Shown here piece by piece: positions 7,899 to 16,346 of a stretch of DNA of 64,000 bases. The first letter of the stretch is position 1. Each line of letters starts with the position of its first letter. The position numbers were made by a program, and so were the translations under genes. A model generated the notes under the pieces. It did no database searches. It saw only the letters and a program-made list of their open reading frames with translations, and was not told the origin of the DNA. The stretch lies in NCBI GenBank assembly GCA_040901445.1, contig JBBDYQ010000002.1:62001-126000 (forward strand). Direction: 5' to 3'. This stretch comes from Thermoleophilaceae bacterium. GTDB lineage: Bacteria > Actinomycetota > Thermoleophilia > Solirubrobacterales > Thermoleophilaceae.

Positions 7899-9324
7899 TG
7901 GACCCTTCCATCTGGAGCTCGATCAGGCGGTTCATCTCGACCGCGTACTCCATCGGCAGCTCCTTCGTGATCGGCTCGATGAAGCCGTTCACGATCAGCT
8001 TGGACGCCTCCTCCTCGCTGATCCCGTGCGACTGGAGGTAGAAGATCTGCTCGTCGCCGATCTTCGAGACGGTGGCCTCGTGGCCGACGTTCACGTCGTC
8101 CTCGCCGATGCGGATGGTGGGGTAGGTGTCGCTGCGCGAGTCCTCGTCGAGGAGCAGCGCGTCGCACACCACCGTGGAGCGCGACTCCGTGGCGCCCTTG
8201 GCCACCTCCAGCAGGCCGCGGTAGGAGGAACGCCCGCCGTCCTTGGAGATCGACTTGGCGAAGATGTTCGACGTCGTGCGCGGCGCCGCGTGGATGATCT
8301 TGCCGCCCGCGTCCTGGTGCTGACCGTTGCCGGCGAACGCGATCGACAGGATCTCGCCGTGGGCCTCCTCGCCCATGAGGTACACGCTCGGGTACTTCAT
8401 GGTGAGCTTGGAGCCGAGGTTGCAGTCCACCCACTCGACCGTCGCGCGCTCCTGCGCCACGGCCCGCTTGGTCACGAGGTTGAACACGTTCTGCGACCAG
8501 TTCTGCACAGTCGTGTACCGAATCCGCGCGCCCGGCTTGGCGATGAGCTCCACCACCGCGGAGTGCAGCGAGTCGGACGAGTACGTGGGAGCCGTGCAGC
8601 CCTCGACGTAGTGAACGTGCGAGCCCTCGTCGGCGATGATCAGCGTGCGCTCGAACTGGCCCATGTTCTCCGTGTTGATGCGGAAGTAGGCCTGCAGTGG
8701 CATCTCCACCTCGACGCCCGGCGGCACGTAGACGAACGAGCCGCCCGACCACACGGCGGAGTTCAACGCGGCCAGCTTGTTGTCGTTGGGCGGGATGATC
8801 GTGGCGAAGTACTCGCGCACGATGTCCTCGTGCTCGCGCAGGGCCGTGTCCATGTCCATGAAGATCACGCCCTGCTTCTCGAGCGCCTCGTTGACCTGGT
8901 GGTAGACCACCTCGGACTCGTACTGCGCGCCCACGCCGGAGAGGAACTTGCGCTCGGCCTCGGGGATGCCCAGGCGGTCGAACGTCTTCTTCACGTCCTC
9001 GGGCACCTCGTCCCAGGAGCGCTCAGCGCGCTCGGACGCGCGGACGAAGTAGTGGATGTTGTCGAAGTCGATCTCGGCCAGGTGCGGGCTGCCCCACGTG
9101 GGCATGGGCCGGGCGAGGAAGTGGTCGAGCGCCTTGAGGCGGAAGTCGCGCATCCACTGCGGCTCGCTCTTGAACTCGGAGATCTTCTCCACGATCTCGC
9201 GGTTGAGCCCCTTGGGCGCCTTGTAGAGGTAGTTCTCGGCATCGTGGAAGCCGAAGCGCTCCGTGTAGTCCGCGTTGATGCGGGAGAGCTCCTGCTGCTC
9301 GGCAAGTACTTCAGGGGTTGCCAT
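7891..9324 (-). CDS. sufB: Fe-S cluster assembly scaffold SufB
   Basis: A 477-residue SufB, usual length. Seen are the N-terminal region ([18 protein letters not shown]), the beta-helix ([66 protein letters not shown]), and the C-terminal [28 protein letters not shown] motif. SufB with SufC and SufD builds nascent clusters from persulfide sulfur delivered by SufS/SufU. It starts 3 bp after the Rieske gene; the order C-S-U-ferredoxin-B-D differs from the B-D-C-S-U order common in other actinobacteria. Confidence 0.96.
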   Translation of the reverse strand: MATPEVLAEQQELSRINADYTERFGFHDAENYLYKAPKGLNREIVEKISEFKSEPQWMRDFRLKALDHFLARPMPTWGSPHLAEIDFDNIHYFVRASERAERSWDEVPEDVKKTFDRLGIPEAERKFLSGVGAQYESEVVYHQVNEALEKQGVIFMDMDTALREHEDIVREYFATIIPPNDNKLAALNSAVWSGGSFVYVPPGVEVEMPLQAYFRINTENMGQFERTLIIADEGSHVHYVEGCTAPTYSSDSLHSAVVELIAKPGARIRYTTVQNWSQNVFNLVTKRAVAQERATVEWVDCNLGSKLTMKYPSVYLMGEEAHGEILSIAFAGNGQHQDAGGKIIHAAPRTTSNIFAKSISKDGGRSSYRGLLEVAKGATESRSTVVCDALLLDEDSRSDTYPTIRIGEDDVNVGHEATVSKIGDEQIFYLQSHGISEEEASKLIVNGFIEPITKELPMEYAVEMNRLIELQMEGSIG

Positions 9325-9327
9325 GTC

Positions 9328-9663
9328 TCAGTCGACCTCCAGCTTGATCGTGTCGTCGTCGATGACGACGTCGAAGGTGTCCACCGCCACGTAGGCGGGA
9401 AGCGTCTTGGGCTGACCCGTCTTCAGGTCGAAGAGCGAGCCGTGGCGCGGGCACTCGATGGTGCACAGGTCCTGGTCGAGCGTGCCCTCCACCAGCGGGC
9501 CGTTGTCGTGCGAGCAGCGGTCCTCGATCGCGTAGACGGTGCCGGCGCAGTTGAACACGCCGATCTCGAGGTCCTCCCACTCCACCAGGCGCATGCCGCC
9601 GGGCGGGAGCTCGGACAGCTCACAGACGGTGATCGTTTCCTTCGTCACAAATTTCCTAGTCAC
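9328..9663 (-). CDS. Rieske [2Fe-2S] ferredoxin of the SUF operon
   Basis: A protein of up to 111 residues with a Rieske fold. The cluster ligands are in CSHDNGPL (Cys-x-His) and CPRHGSLFD (Cys-x-x-His), and FNCAGTVYAIEDR is typical of the ferredoxin component of non-haem oxygenases. Its place between sufU and sufB suggests electron supply for cluster assembly; this is inference. Two GTG starts are possible: 9663, or 9648, which has AGGAAAT in front. The sequence CTAGGAAAT occurs twice here, so the ribosome site appears duplicated. Confidence 0.88.
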   Translation of the reverse strand: MTRKFVTKETITVCELSELPPGGMRLVEWEDLEIGVFNCAGTVYAIEDRCSHDNGPLVEGTLDQDLCTIECPRHGSLFDLKTGQPKTLPAYVAVDTFDVVIDDDTIKLEVD

Positions 9664-9676
9664 GAGATCGGATTTC

Positions 9677-10114
9677 CTAGAGGGAGTCTAGCGATCCGCC
9701 GGGCGGAGCCTTGGCCTCGGGGGTGTCCCCCTCCCAGGCAACGGCCTGGCCCAGGGAGGCGCTCTTGAGCACCTTCAGGGAGAGCAGCGCGCACTTCATG
9801 CGGGTGGCGGAGATGTCGATCCCCAGCAGGTCGAGCACGAAGTCCTTGTCGAGCCTGAGCAGCTCGTCGAGGGGCATGCCCACGATCTCCTCCGACGCCA
9901 TCGACGCCGACGCCTGCGAGATGGCGCAGCCATGGCCGCTGAAGCGCAGGTCCTCGACCTTGCCGTCCTCGCCCACCTTGATCTGCACCTTGAGCTCGTC
10001 GCCGCACAAAGGGTTGGAGTCCTCGAACTCGAGGTCGGCGTCCTCGAGCTCGCCCCAGTTCTGGGGCCGCTTGTAGTGCTCGAGGATCTGCTCGCGGTAG
10101 AGCTGGTCCATCAT
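9677..10114 (-). CDS. sufU: SufU sulfur-transfer protein
   Basis: A 145-residue IscU-like protein of the SufU subgroup. The zinc/sulfur-acceptor ligands are visible: Cys-Gly-Asp in [10 protein letters not shown], Cys in [10 protein letters not shown] and Cys in [11 protein letters not shown], with the insert between the last two that separates SufU from IscU. SufU accepts persulfide from SufS and passes it on to SufBCD. The ATG at 10114 overlaps the sufS stop in an ATGA, so the two are coupled. The C-terminal 20 residues are acidic/proline-rich and not conserved. Confidence 0.93.
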   Translation of the reverse strand: MMDQLYREQILEHYKRPQNWGELEDADLEFEDSNPLCGDELKVQIKVGEDGKVEDLRFSGHGCAISQASASMASEEIVGMPLDELLRLDKDFVLDLLGIDISATRMKCALLSLKVLKSASLGQAVAWEGDTPEAKAPPGGSLDSL

Positions 10115-11307
10115 CCGAGCTTCAGCACCTCGCGCACGCGCGCGAGGCCGTCGACGAAGCTGTCCACGTCCTCGCGCGTGTTGTGCACGGCGAAGCTGGC
10201 GCGCGTGGTGGCCGCCACGCCGAGCTTGCGCATGAGCGGCTGCGCGCAGTGGTGGCCGGCGCGCACGCAGATGTTGCTCGCGCCGAGGATCTCCGCCACG
10301 TCGTGGGGATGGGCGCCGTCGAAGGCGAAGGAGACGAGCGAGCCGCGCTGCTCGGCGGCGGGCGGGCCGTAGGTGGTGAGACCGGAGACTTCGTTGAGAC
10401 GCTCCAGCGCGTAGGAGGTGAGCTGCGCCTCGTGCTCGCGGATGGCGTCGATGCCGATCGAGTCGAGGAAGCGGATGGCCGCGCCCAGTCCGATGGCCTC
10501 CACGATCGGCGACGTGCCCGCCTCGAACTTCCATGGCAGCTCGTTCCAGCGCGACTCGTGCCAGTCCACGCGGCTGATCATGTGCCCGCCGCCGATGAAC
10601 GGCGGCAGCTCCTCGAGCAGCTCGCGGCGGCCGTAGAGCACGCCGATGCCGGTGGGCCCGTACATCTTGTGCGCGGTGAAGGCGTAGAAGTCGGCGTCCA
10701 GCTCGCCCATGTCGATGCGCATGTGCGGCGCGGCCTGCGCGCCGTCCACCAGCAGCAGCGCGCCGGCGGCGTGGGCGCGCTTTGCGATCTCGGCGATGGG
10801 GTTGATCGTGCCGAGCACGTTGGAGACGTGGGCCACGGCGACGAGCTTTGGACGCTTGCTCGCGAGCAGCTCGTCGAGGGTGTCGAGCTCGAGCACGCCG
10901 TCGTCGTCCACGGGCACGTAGTCCACCTGCGCGCCGACGAGCTGCCAGGGCACGATGTTGGAGTGGTGCTCCATCTCGGTGAGGAGCACGTGGTCGCCGG
11001 GCTGGACGAGCGTGCGCGCCACGAGGTTGATGGCCCCACTCGCGTTGCCGGTGAACACGACCTCCTTGGTGGAGGCGCCGATCCAGCGCGCCACGATCTC
11101 GCGCGCGCCCTCGAAGTCGTCGGTGGAGCGCGCGGCCAGCGGATAGACGCCGCGGTGGATGGAGGCGTGGCGCGTGCGGTAGGCGCGGTCCATGGCCTCC
11201 AGCACCTCGGCCGGCTTCTGCGACGTGGCGGCGCTGTCGAGGTAGACGAGCGGGCCCTCGTCGAACTCCTCGCGGAGGATGGGGAAGTCGAGCGCGGTGC
11301 CGATCAC
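10111..11307 (-). CDS. sufS: Cysteine desulfurase SufS (group II)
   Basis: A 398-residue PLP enzyme that removes sulfur from cysteine. Conserved features: [12 protein letters not shown] at the N-terminus, [16 protein letters not shown], the catalytic triad region [11 protein letters not shown], the PLP lysine in [18 protein letters not shown] (Lys214) and the active-site cysteine in [11 protein letters not shown]. The loop before the cysteine is the short group II form. The start is a GTG at 11307 overlapping the sufC TGA by four bases; frame extension upstream runs inside sufC and is not coding. Confidence 0.95.
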   Translation of the reverse strand: MIGTALDFPILREEFDEGPLVYLDSAATSQKPAEVLEAMDRAYRTRHASIHRGVYPLAARSTDDFEGAREIVARWIGASTKEVVFTGNASGAINLVARTLVQPGDHVLLTEMEHHSNIVPWQLVGAQVDYVPVDDDGVLELDTLDELLASKRPKLVAVAHVSNVLGTINPIAEIAKRAHAAGALLLVDGAQAAPHMRIDMGELDADFYAFTAHKMYGPTGIGVLYGRRELLEELPPFIGGGHMISRVDWHESRWNELPWKFEAGTSPIVEAIGLGAAIRFLDSIGIDAIREHEAQLTSYALERLNEVSGLTTYGPPAAEQRGSLVSFAFDGAHPHDVAEILGASNICVRAGHHCAQPLMRKLGVAATTRASFAVHNTREDVDSFVDGLARVREVLKLG

Positions 11308-12068
11308 GCGGCGGCCTCGACCTCGTCCCCGATCCAGCCGTAGCCCTTCTCCTCGAGAACGGTGACGAGCTCGGGACCGCCCTGCTTGACGATCCGCCCC
11401 TGCCACATCACGTGCACCTGGGTGGGCTCGATGAGGTGGAGGATGCGCTGGTAGTGGGTGATGATGAGCACCCCCATGTCGGGGCCGGCCACGTGGTTGA
11501 CGCCGTTGGCCACGGTGCGCAGGGCGTCGATGTCGAGGCCGGAGTCGGTCTCGTCGAGCACCGCGATCTCGGGCTTCTGGAGCGCGAGCTGGAGGATCTC
11601 CATGCGCTTCTTCTCGCCCCCGGAGAAGCCCTCGTTGAGGTAGCGGGAGGCGAACTCCTTGGGCACGTCGGTGAGCGCCATGGCGGCCTCGACGGTCTTG
11701 CGGAAGTCCTTGAGCTTGATGGCGTCCTCGCCGTGGTGGTCGCGGTGCGCGTTCATGACCGTGCGCAGGTACTTGGTGACGGTCACGCCGGGCACGGCCA
11801 CCGGGTACTGGAAGGCCATGAACAGGCCCATGCGGGCGCGTTCGTCGGTGTCGGCCTCCGTGATGTTCTCGCCCTTGAAGAGGATCTCGCCCTCGGTGAC
11901 CTCGAGGTTGGGGTGGCCCATGATCGCGTTGGCCAAGGTGGACTTGCCGGAGCCGTTGGGGCCCATGAGGGCGTGGATCTCGCCCTTGCCCACGGTGAGG
12001 TCGAGGCCCTTGAGGATCTCCTTGTCCCCGGCGCTCACGTGCAGGTTCTTGATCTCCAGGTCAGGCAT
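11304..12068 (-). CDS. sufC: SufC ATPase
   Basis: A 254-residue ABC-type ATPase of the SufBCD complex. Walker A is GPNGSGKST (residues 36-44), the ABC signature is [11 protein letters not shown], Walker B with the SufC-specific D-loop is [16 protein letters not shown], and the H-loop is IITHYQRIL. It is soluble and works with SufB/SufD, not with a membrane partner. It is the first structural gene after the Rrf2 regulator (24-bp gap). Confidence 0.96.
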   Translation of the reverse strand: MPDLEIKNLHVSAGDKEILKGLDLTVGKGEIHALMGPNGSGKSTLANAIMGHPNLEVTEGEILFKGENITEADTDERARMGLFMAFQYPVAVPGVTVTKYLRTVMNAHRDHHGEDAIKLKDFRKTVEAAMALTDVPKEFASRYLNEGFSGGEKKRMEILQLALQKPEIAVLDETDSGLDIDALRTVANGVNHVAGPDMGVLIITHYQRILHLIEPTQVHVMWQGRIVKQGGPELVTVLEEKGYGWIGDEVEAAA

Positions 12069-12092
12069 TCGTCTCCAGTTTTCGTTCGGGTG

Positions 12093-12551
12093 TCAGGCGG
12101 CGGTGGTGGCGCTCGTGTGCGCCTCCGAGAACTCCACGAGCTCTTGCAGGGAGGTGCCCTGGAGCGCGCGGATCACGCCGCCCTGGACGCGGGTCCACAG
12201 AAGCTTGGTCGCGCAGGCGCGCCCGGCGTCGTCGTGGTGCGAGCAGGCCACGTGCTGGATGCCCTGGGGAGTGAAGCACTCCATCGGGGCGATCGTTCCT
12301 TCGAGCGCCTGCACCACCTCGCCCATGTCGATGTCGGTCGCCGGCTTGTTGAGCCGGTAGCCGCCGTGGGCGCCTCTGGTGGCGGCCACCAGGCCGGCCT
12401 TTTTCAGGTCGGCCACGACGTGCTCGAGGTAGGAGAGCGGCAGCCGCTCCGCCTCGGCGATCGCCTTGAGCGAGGTGGGCCGCTCGCCGTCGTGGCGGCC
12501 GAGCTCGACCATCAGACGGACGCCGTACTCGGTCTTGGCCGAGAAGTTCAT
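12093..12551 (-). CDS. Rrf2-family Fe-S regulator of the SUF operon (IscR/SufR-like)
   Basis: A 152-residue Rrf2 protein. The N-terminal winged helix is clear (AKTEYGVRLMVELGRHDGERPTSLKAIAEAERLPLSYLEHVVADLKKAGLV, then a GAHGGYRL wing). Three cysteines in the C-terminal half (MECFTP, VACSHH, RACATK) match the IscR cluster-ligand pattern, so it likely senses Fe-S status and represses the operon it heads. A -10 TAGGAT is 10 nt before the ATG, and an IscR-like half-site lies just upstream. Actinobacterial SufR proteins are larger, so SufR is not the best name. Confidence 0.9.
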   Translation of the reverse strand: MNFSAKTEYGVRLMVELGRHDGERPTSLKAIAEAERLPLSYLEHVVADLKKAGLVAATRGAHGGYRLNKPATDIDMGEVVQALEGTIAPMECFTPQGIQHVACSHHDDAGRACATKLLWTRVQGGVIRALQGTSLQELVEFSEAHTSATTAA

Positions 12552-12561
12552 CCGGCCTTAA

Positions 12562-12584
12562 ATCCTAGCAGTGGAGTCGGTTAT
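12562..12584 (-). promoter_or_regulatory. SUF operon promoter with IscR-like half-site
   Basis: On the minus strand a -10 TAGGAT (12567-12562) lies 10 nt before the Rrf2 start. Directly upstream, ATAACCGACT (12584-12575) matches nine of ten positions of the IscR type-1 half-site ATASYYGACT; the second half-site is poorly preserved. This suggests autoregulation by the Rrf2 protein. Confidence 0.4.
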
Positions 12585-12964
12585 TGCTGCTGGAAGCCGA
12601 GGGCGTGCGCGGCCTGGGCGAGCCGATCGTCGAAGGTGACGATTGCCCGGGCCTCGGCGTCCTGGGCGGCCAGCAGCACGCAGCAGTCGGGCAGCTTCAG
12701 GCCCGTGCCGGCACGCAGGTTGGCGAGGCGGGCGCCCGCGTCGTGGCCGAGCGGCACCTCCTCCAGACCGAGGTCGCGCAACGCCGCGGATGCGCGGTCG
12801 AGCCGGCCGACGGCCGCCGGCCCGGCGAGCACCTCTGCGACCGTCAGCGGACTAGCGGCCAGCGCGTGCTCGGCGACGTCGAGAAGTTGCGTCTCCGCGC
12901 GCTCGTGGTGGACGTCCCGCTCATCCAGGTGGGCGATGAGCACGCTGGCGTCGAGGACGATCAC
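12581..12964 (-). CDS. PIN-domain RNase toxin (VapC-like)
   Basis: A 127-residue PIN nuclease. The acidic metal-binding residues are in place: Asp5 (MIVLDASVLIAHLD), Glu44 (TVAEVLAG), Asp93 (LPDCCVLLAA) and Asp112 (TFDDRLAQAA). VapC toxins cleave tRNA or rRNA and are inhibited by the protein of the preceding gene. Its ATG overlaps the stop of the antitoxin gene by four bases (ATGA), the usual vapBC arrangement. Confidence 0.88.
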   Translation of the reverse strand: MIVLDASVLIAHLDERDVHHERAETQLLDVAEHALAASPLTVAEVLAGPAAVGRLDRASAALRDLGLEEVPLGHDAGARLANLRAGTGLKLPDCCVLLAAQDAEARAIVTFDDRLAQAAHALGFQQQ

Positions 12965-13230
12965 TCGGCCCAGTCGTCGCGGAGGCGGCTCAGGTACTCC
13001 TCCGGATACGCGCCGGTCAGGGCCCCGCTCGTCCGGCTGATGGCCTCGCGCCGGCGAGCGGCGTCGTCCTCGCGCTCTCCGCCGATGGCCTCATGGCCGG
13101 CCTGCACGAGCCGCAGCAGAAGCCTGGAGCGCCTGCCCCGATCGCCCGGCCAGCGGCGGGCGGCGTCGTCCAGGGCGCGGGCGATCTCCTCGGTCTCCGT
13201 GATGCTGTGGCGCCGGCGCTCGGTGGGCAT
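12961..13230 (-). CDS. VapB-like antitoxin
   Basis: An 89-residue protein upstream of, and overlapping, the PIN toxin. The N-terminus MPTERRRHSITETEEIARALDDAARRWPG suggests a ribbon-helix-helix DNA-binding unit, and the C-terminal half is charged, as in toxin-neutralising tails. I start it at the ATG 13230; the open frame reaches 13269, but a TACACT hexamer lies 10 nt before 13230. The assignment rests mainly on gene order. Confidence 0.7.
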   Translation of the reverse strand: MPTERRRHSITETEEIARALDDAARRWPGDRGRRSRLLLRLVQAGHEAIGGEREDDAARRREAISRTSGALTGAYPEEYLSRLRDDWAE

Positions 13231-13293
13231 CGCGACAGCAAGTGTAGCACCCTCCGATGGGTGCAGCACCGCTCTTTTCGGGGAGAGGTTGCG

Positions 13294-13881
13294 TCAGAGC
13301 GCCAGCGCGTCGAGCTGGCCGTTGAGCTCCTCGAGGACCTCGCTGGTTGCCCTGCGCTGGTTCTCCGCGCGCGCGACCATCATCGCCGCCTCGCACATCG
13401 CCCCCAGCAGCATGTGGGCGAGCGGCGCCACCGGGCGCTTGGCGATCCTCTGGGCGTCGATGGCGTTCTGGATGCCCGCGTGCAGCAGCGCGCCGGAGTG
13501 GCGCGCCTCGATCGCGCGCATCTGCTCCCAGCCGAGCACGGACGGGGCGTCGAGGAGGGTGATGCGCTGGACGCCGGGGTCGAGGGAGGCCTCGAAGAAG
13601 GCTCGGCAGCCGTGTGCGAACGCGTCCCAGGGATCCCGCCTGGCTGCCGCGGCGTTCGTGACCTGCTCGGCGAGCCGGCGCTGCTCCTCCTCGTAGACGG
13701 CCTTGAAGAGGTCGCGCTTGTCATCGAACTGGTGGTAGAGGGCGCCCTTGGTGACGCCCGCTCTCGCCACCACGCCGTCGAGGAAGGTGGCGGCGTAGCC
13801 GTCCTGGGCGAACAGCTCGCGCGCGGCCTCCACGAGCTTCGCGCGCGTGACTTCGGATCGCTCTTGCTGGGTGGGGGCCAT
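13294..13881 (-). CDS. TetR/AcrR-family regulator
   Basis: A 195-residue regulator. The helix-turn-helix spans about residues 10-55 (TRAKLVEAARELFAQDGYAATFLDGVVARAGVTKGALYHQFDDKRDLF), and the C-terminal part matches the TetR_C group containing RITLLDAPSVLGWEQMRAIE. It is divergent from a SnoaL-like gene, with a palindrome-rich intergenic stretch, so it probably controls both. The start is ATG 13881; an ATG at 13902 is also possible. Confidence 0.87.
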   Translation of the reverse strand: MAPTQQERSEVTRAKLVEAARELFAQDGYAATFLDGVVARAGVTKGALYHQFDDKRDLFKAVYEEEQRRLAEQVTNAAAARRDPWDAFAHGCRAFFEASLDPGVQRITLLDAPSVLGWEQMRAIEARHSGALLHAGIQNAIDAQRIAKRPVAPLAHMLLGAMCEAAMMVARAENQRRATSEVLEELNGQLDALAL

Positions 13882-13895
13882 ACGCCGTCGGCCAG

Positions 13896-13930
13896 CATAC
13901 ATACCTGACGTACGTACTTGGAGTATGTAA
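13896..13930. promoter_or_regulatory. Palindromic tetR/snoaL intergenic region
   Basis: The 60-bp gap between the two divergent starts contains the self-complementary core ACGTACGT and outer CATAC/GTATG arms about 18 bp apart. This is the expected position for the TetR operator, but the exact binding unit is not clear. Confidence 0.45.
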
Positions 13931-13941
13931 CTGTTCCGCTC

Positions 13942-14826
13942 ATGAACGAGCGAGAAGTTCTCAGTGTGTACGCGGAGGCGAAGGGGCGGCGGGACGTGGC
14001 GGCGGCTCTGGCCGTGTGCACGGACGACTGCACGTACTCGAGCGCGGGCTTCGGCGCGCCCGTGCGCGGAAAGGAGGCGCTGCGGGCGTTCTACGGCGCG
14101 CTGTTCGAGGCGCTGCCCGACTACTTCGGCGACTTCGACGCGGTGGTGCACGACGCCGGCGGCGCGGTGGCCTGGGGCCGCTGGGGCGGCACCGTGTGCG
14201 GCGACTTCATGGGCCTGGGCGCGCGTCCGGGCGCGCGGATCGACGTGCCGGTGGCGTTCGTGTGCACGTTCCGCGACGGGCTGCTGGCCTCCGACACGGG
14301 CTACTTCGACGTGGCCACCCTGTGCTCGCAGGCGGGTATCCCCCTGGCGGCGCTGCAGCCACGCTCGGGCGCCGAGTTCGTGGAGCGCTTCGTCTCGTTC
14401 TGGCGCGCCCCCGACCCGGCGCTGATCCCCTCGCTCGTGCACCCCGACGTGCGTGCCCGCTTCGTGGGCGTTGTGGACGACGTGGTGGGCGTTGAGGCCT
14501 ACCGCGCGCAGATCGCGGCGGCCCTCGCGGTGGCGCCGGACCTGCGACTCGAGGTCGTGGGCGGCTTCTCCGAGGGCGAGCGCGTGCTGATCGAGTGGCA
14601 TGCGTGCTGCAGCGCCGGAGGCCGTCCGGTGGAGTTCGAGGGGATGGACCGCCTCGTGGTGCGCGACGGGCTCGTGGTGGACGCGCGCGTGACCTACGAC
14701 ACGGGCCCGCTGCGCGACGCCCTCGCGGCGGCCGGGGCGCCCGGGACGGCCCGGGCGCCCGGGACAGCCGGGGCGCCGGCGGAGCCGGCGGCCGCCGAGC
14801 CGGCGGGACAGCCGACGGCGCCCTGA
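13942..14826 (+). CDS. Protein with two SnoaL/NTF2-like domains
   Basis: A 294-residue protein made of two tandem SnoaL-like folds: residues about 1-125 (EVLSVYAEAKGRRDVAAALAVCTDDCTY ... FRDGLLASDTGYFDVATL) and 140-265 (FVERFVSFWRAPDPALIPSLVHPDVRARF ... LVVRDGLVVDARVTYDTGPL). Members act as cyclases, isomerases or ligand carriers; no specific residues identify a reaction. The last 30 residues are low-complexity Gly/Ala/Pro, encoded by imperfect 18-bp DNA repeats, and mark the beginning of a repeat-rich stretch. Start at ATG 13942, divergent from tetR. Confidence 0.8.
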   Translation: MNEREVLSVYAEAKGRRDVAAALAVCTDDCTYSSAGFGAPVRGKEALRAFYGALFEALPDYFGDFDAVVHDAGGAVAWGRWGGTVCGDFMGLGARPGARIDVPVAFVCTFRDGLLASDTGYFDVATLCSQAGIPLAALQPRSGAEFVERFVSFWRAPDPALIPSLVHPDVRARFVGVVDDVVGVEAYRAQIAAALAVAPDLRLEVVGGFSEGERVLIEWHACCSAGGRPVEFEGMDRLVVRDGLVVDARVTYDTGPLRDALAAAGAPGTARAPGTAGAPAEPAAAEPAGQPTAP

Positions 14827-15240
14827 ACCGCAGCGGGCGCCGCTGCGCAGGCCCGCCCCCGCCTGGCTTCGCGCCGGTCCGGACAGCTCGCCGGCGCGAG
14901 TGCGGGCGCGGGCGCGGGCTGGTGGTGCCCAAAAGCCCCTGGGGATTGTGCGCAACAAAGTTTCGTGGGAGGCACACAAGTTGCCTGTGGCGCACATTGT
15001 TTGCGCACAATCCCCAGGCACGTTCGAGCGAAGTGTGAGGTCCCCCCGGCGGAGCCGCTTCGGCGCGGCGTCGGCGCCGGGCCAGAGCGGCTGAGCGGCG
15101 TCGGCGCCGGGCCCGAGCGGCTGAGCGGCCTCGGGGCCGGGCCCGAGCGGCTGAGCGGCCTCGGCGCCGGGCCGGAACGGCTCAACGGCCTCGCCGGGCC
15201 CGAGCGGCTCAGCAGCGGCTCGGTGCGTGGCCCGAACGGC
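14827..15240. other. Gene-free repeat-rich stretch
   Basis: No believable coding sequence. It contains a long inverted repeat (14938-15018) and a 30-bp tandem array (15071-15249, described separately). Open frames across it on both strands are repetitive (GAGPERLSGL or LSRSGPAPRP units) and follow from the repeat rather than protein constraint. Confidence 0.6.
14938..15018. repeat. 81-bp structure with perfect 18-bp inverted arms
   Basis: CCTGGGGATTGTGCGCAA (14938-14955) is repeated as its exact reverse complement at 15001-15018. The 45-bp interior holds a smaller GGCA/TGCC hairpin (14971-14985). The element could fold into a long cruciform or RNA hairpin. No T-run follows, so it is not a simple terminator. 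It looks like a small non-autonomous repeat, but only one copy is in the window. Confidence 0.6.
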
Positions 15241-15249
15241 TCAACGACG
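15071..15249. repeat. 30-bp GC-rich tandem repeat, about six units
   Basis: Units starting at 15071, 15101, 15131, 15161, 15191 and 15220 share the core CCGGGCCCGAGCGGCT. The first four are full 30-bp units with few substitutions; the fifth is one base short and the sixth is diverged. Being a multiple of three, the array leaves frames open on both strands. Confidence 0.75.
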
Positions 15250-15621
15250 TCCGCGAGCGGGCACTTGCCCGGACGGACGGCGGCTTCCCCCACGCCGGCG
15301 GGCCGACGGCGGTGGGAGCATGCGGGCCGCGTCGAGGGCGCCGAGCACGACGGCGTCGAAGACCTCCACCTCACGCGCGCGCGGGTGAAAGGCGCCGCGG
15401 AGCGCCTCGTAGGCGGCGTCCGGCCGGCTGCCGGCGCCGGTCAGGGCTCGGCGGGCGGCGAGCACGTCCCGCCAGCGGATTCGCATGCCGCCGGCGCGTA
15501 GCGAGGCCGCGATCGAGATCAGGCGGGCGTCGCGCGAGCGCACAGTGAGCCGGAGGCTAGCGGGCGCCGCCCGGGGGCCCGGGCCGGGCGCGATCGCTGC
15601 TGGGTCGCTTTGCCCCGACAT
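15241..15621 (-). pseudogene. Possible remnant of a VWA/CoxE-like protein
   Basis: The frame encodes about 126 residues. Its middle part (SIAASLRAGGMRIRWRDVLAARRALTGAG, then YEALRGAFHPRAREVEVFDAVV) resembles the N-terminal region of CoxE-like von Willebrand factor A proteins (helical segment, short LR repeat, then a V-F-D motif). The rest of such a protein (about 300 residues with a MIDAS motif) is missing: downstream the frame ends at the 30-bp tandem array, and upstream it begins inside the palindromic element at 15599-15643. I read it as a decayed fragment; it may instead be a short lineage-specific protein. Confidence 0.35.
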
Positions 15622-15643
15622 ATTCGGGGTAAAGCGACCCAGC
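15599..15643. repeat. Dispersed palindromic element, copy 1
   Basis: A 45-bp hairpin-forming element: 20-bp arm 15599-15618 (GCTGGGTCGCTTTGCCCCGA), loop CATAT, 20-bp arm 15624-15643, with one mismatch. The left arm and the following CAT are identical to copies 2 and 3 (27838-27901, 34725-34788). It ends 3 bp before the stop codon of the peptidase-like gene. Confidence 0.85.
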
Positions 15644-15646
15644 GGC

Positions 15647-16315
15647 CTAACGGCGCGCCGCCGCGCGGCGCCTGTCCGCGCGGCGCGCCGCCGCCCGGCG
15701 CCTGTCCGCGCGGCGCGCGGCCGCCCAGAAGCTGGTGCGCCCCGCCCCGCCGCGGCGCGAGAGGCCGAAGTGGATGTGGTCGCGGTGGGCGGCCGTGCGG
15801 TTCACGCGGCGCTTGCGGCGGCCGCGTTTGTCGTAACAGACCGAGTACGGCCGCATCCGCTCGCCGCCGGCGAACCAGGCGCGGCAGTTGTAGATGATCT
15901 CCTGCACCCCCATCCGGCGGGCGAGCGCGCGCTCGTTGCCCAAACGATCGGGCGCCAGCAGCAGCGCGATGATGCGCGAGGCCTCACGGCGCTCGCCCCG
16001 GCGGGCGGCGTCGAGGTGCCAGTCGAGCGCGCGGCCCTCGGCGTGCAGGGAGTAGTTGTCCTCGCCGAGCTTCTCGCAGCGCATGATGCCCCAGGAGCTG
16101 CCGCGCGCATGGCGGTCGAGCCAGTCCTCCAGGGCACGGGTGCCGCGCATGGGCGAGCGGCGGCAGCGCTCGGCGCGGTCGTAGCGCTCGTCGTCGATCG
16201 GCTCGCGCACGAGCCGGTCGGCCGGGTTGCGGGGCACGCGCTCGAAGGCCGCGGAGGCGACTCCGGGCACGGCTGCGAGGCAGATCAAGAACACGGCGGT
16301 GAGGGCTCCGCGCAC
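15647..16315 (-). CDS. Secreted M15/ARB_07466-like peptidase-fold protein
   Basis: A 222-residue exported protein with a signal peptide (residues 1-22, LTAVFLICLAAVPGVASA). The motifs SLHAEGRALDWHLDA and HRDHIHFGLS place His, Asp and His as in the zinc site of LAS/M15 D-Ala-D-Ala peptidases, especially the ARB_07466-like group, so a cell-wall role is plausible. The last 30 residues are an Arg/Ala tail (RADRRRAAAR repeated) encoded by a 30-bp DNA duplication, directly next to the palindromic element; it is probably an acquired extension. Confidence 0.75.
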   Translation of the reverse strand: MRGALTAVFLICLAAVPGVASAAFERVPRNPADRLVREPIDDERYDRAERCRRSPMRGTRALEDWLDRHARGSSWGIMRCEKLGEDNYSLHAEGRALDWHLDAARRGERREASRIIALLLAPDRLGNERALARRMGVQEIIYNCRAWFAGGERMRPYSVCYDKRGRRKRRVNRTAAHRDHIHFGLSRRGGAGRTSFWAAARRADRRRAAARRADRRRAAARR

Positions 16316-16346
16316 GAGCCCTTCATCGGCCCACCGCGCAAACCCT

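Noticed and set aside
15071-15249. CRISPR array
   Set aside because: The 30-bp units are contiguous without unique spacers, and no cas genes are nearby.
14965-15501. Plus-strand open frame encoding GAGPERLSGL repeats
   Set aside because: The frame stays open only because the tandem unit is 30 bp; both strands give equally repetitive peptides.
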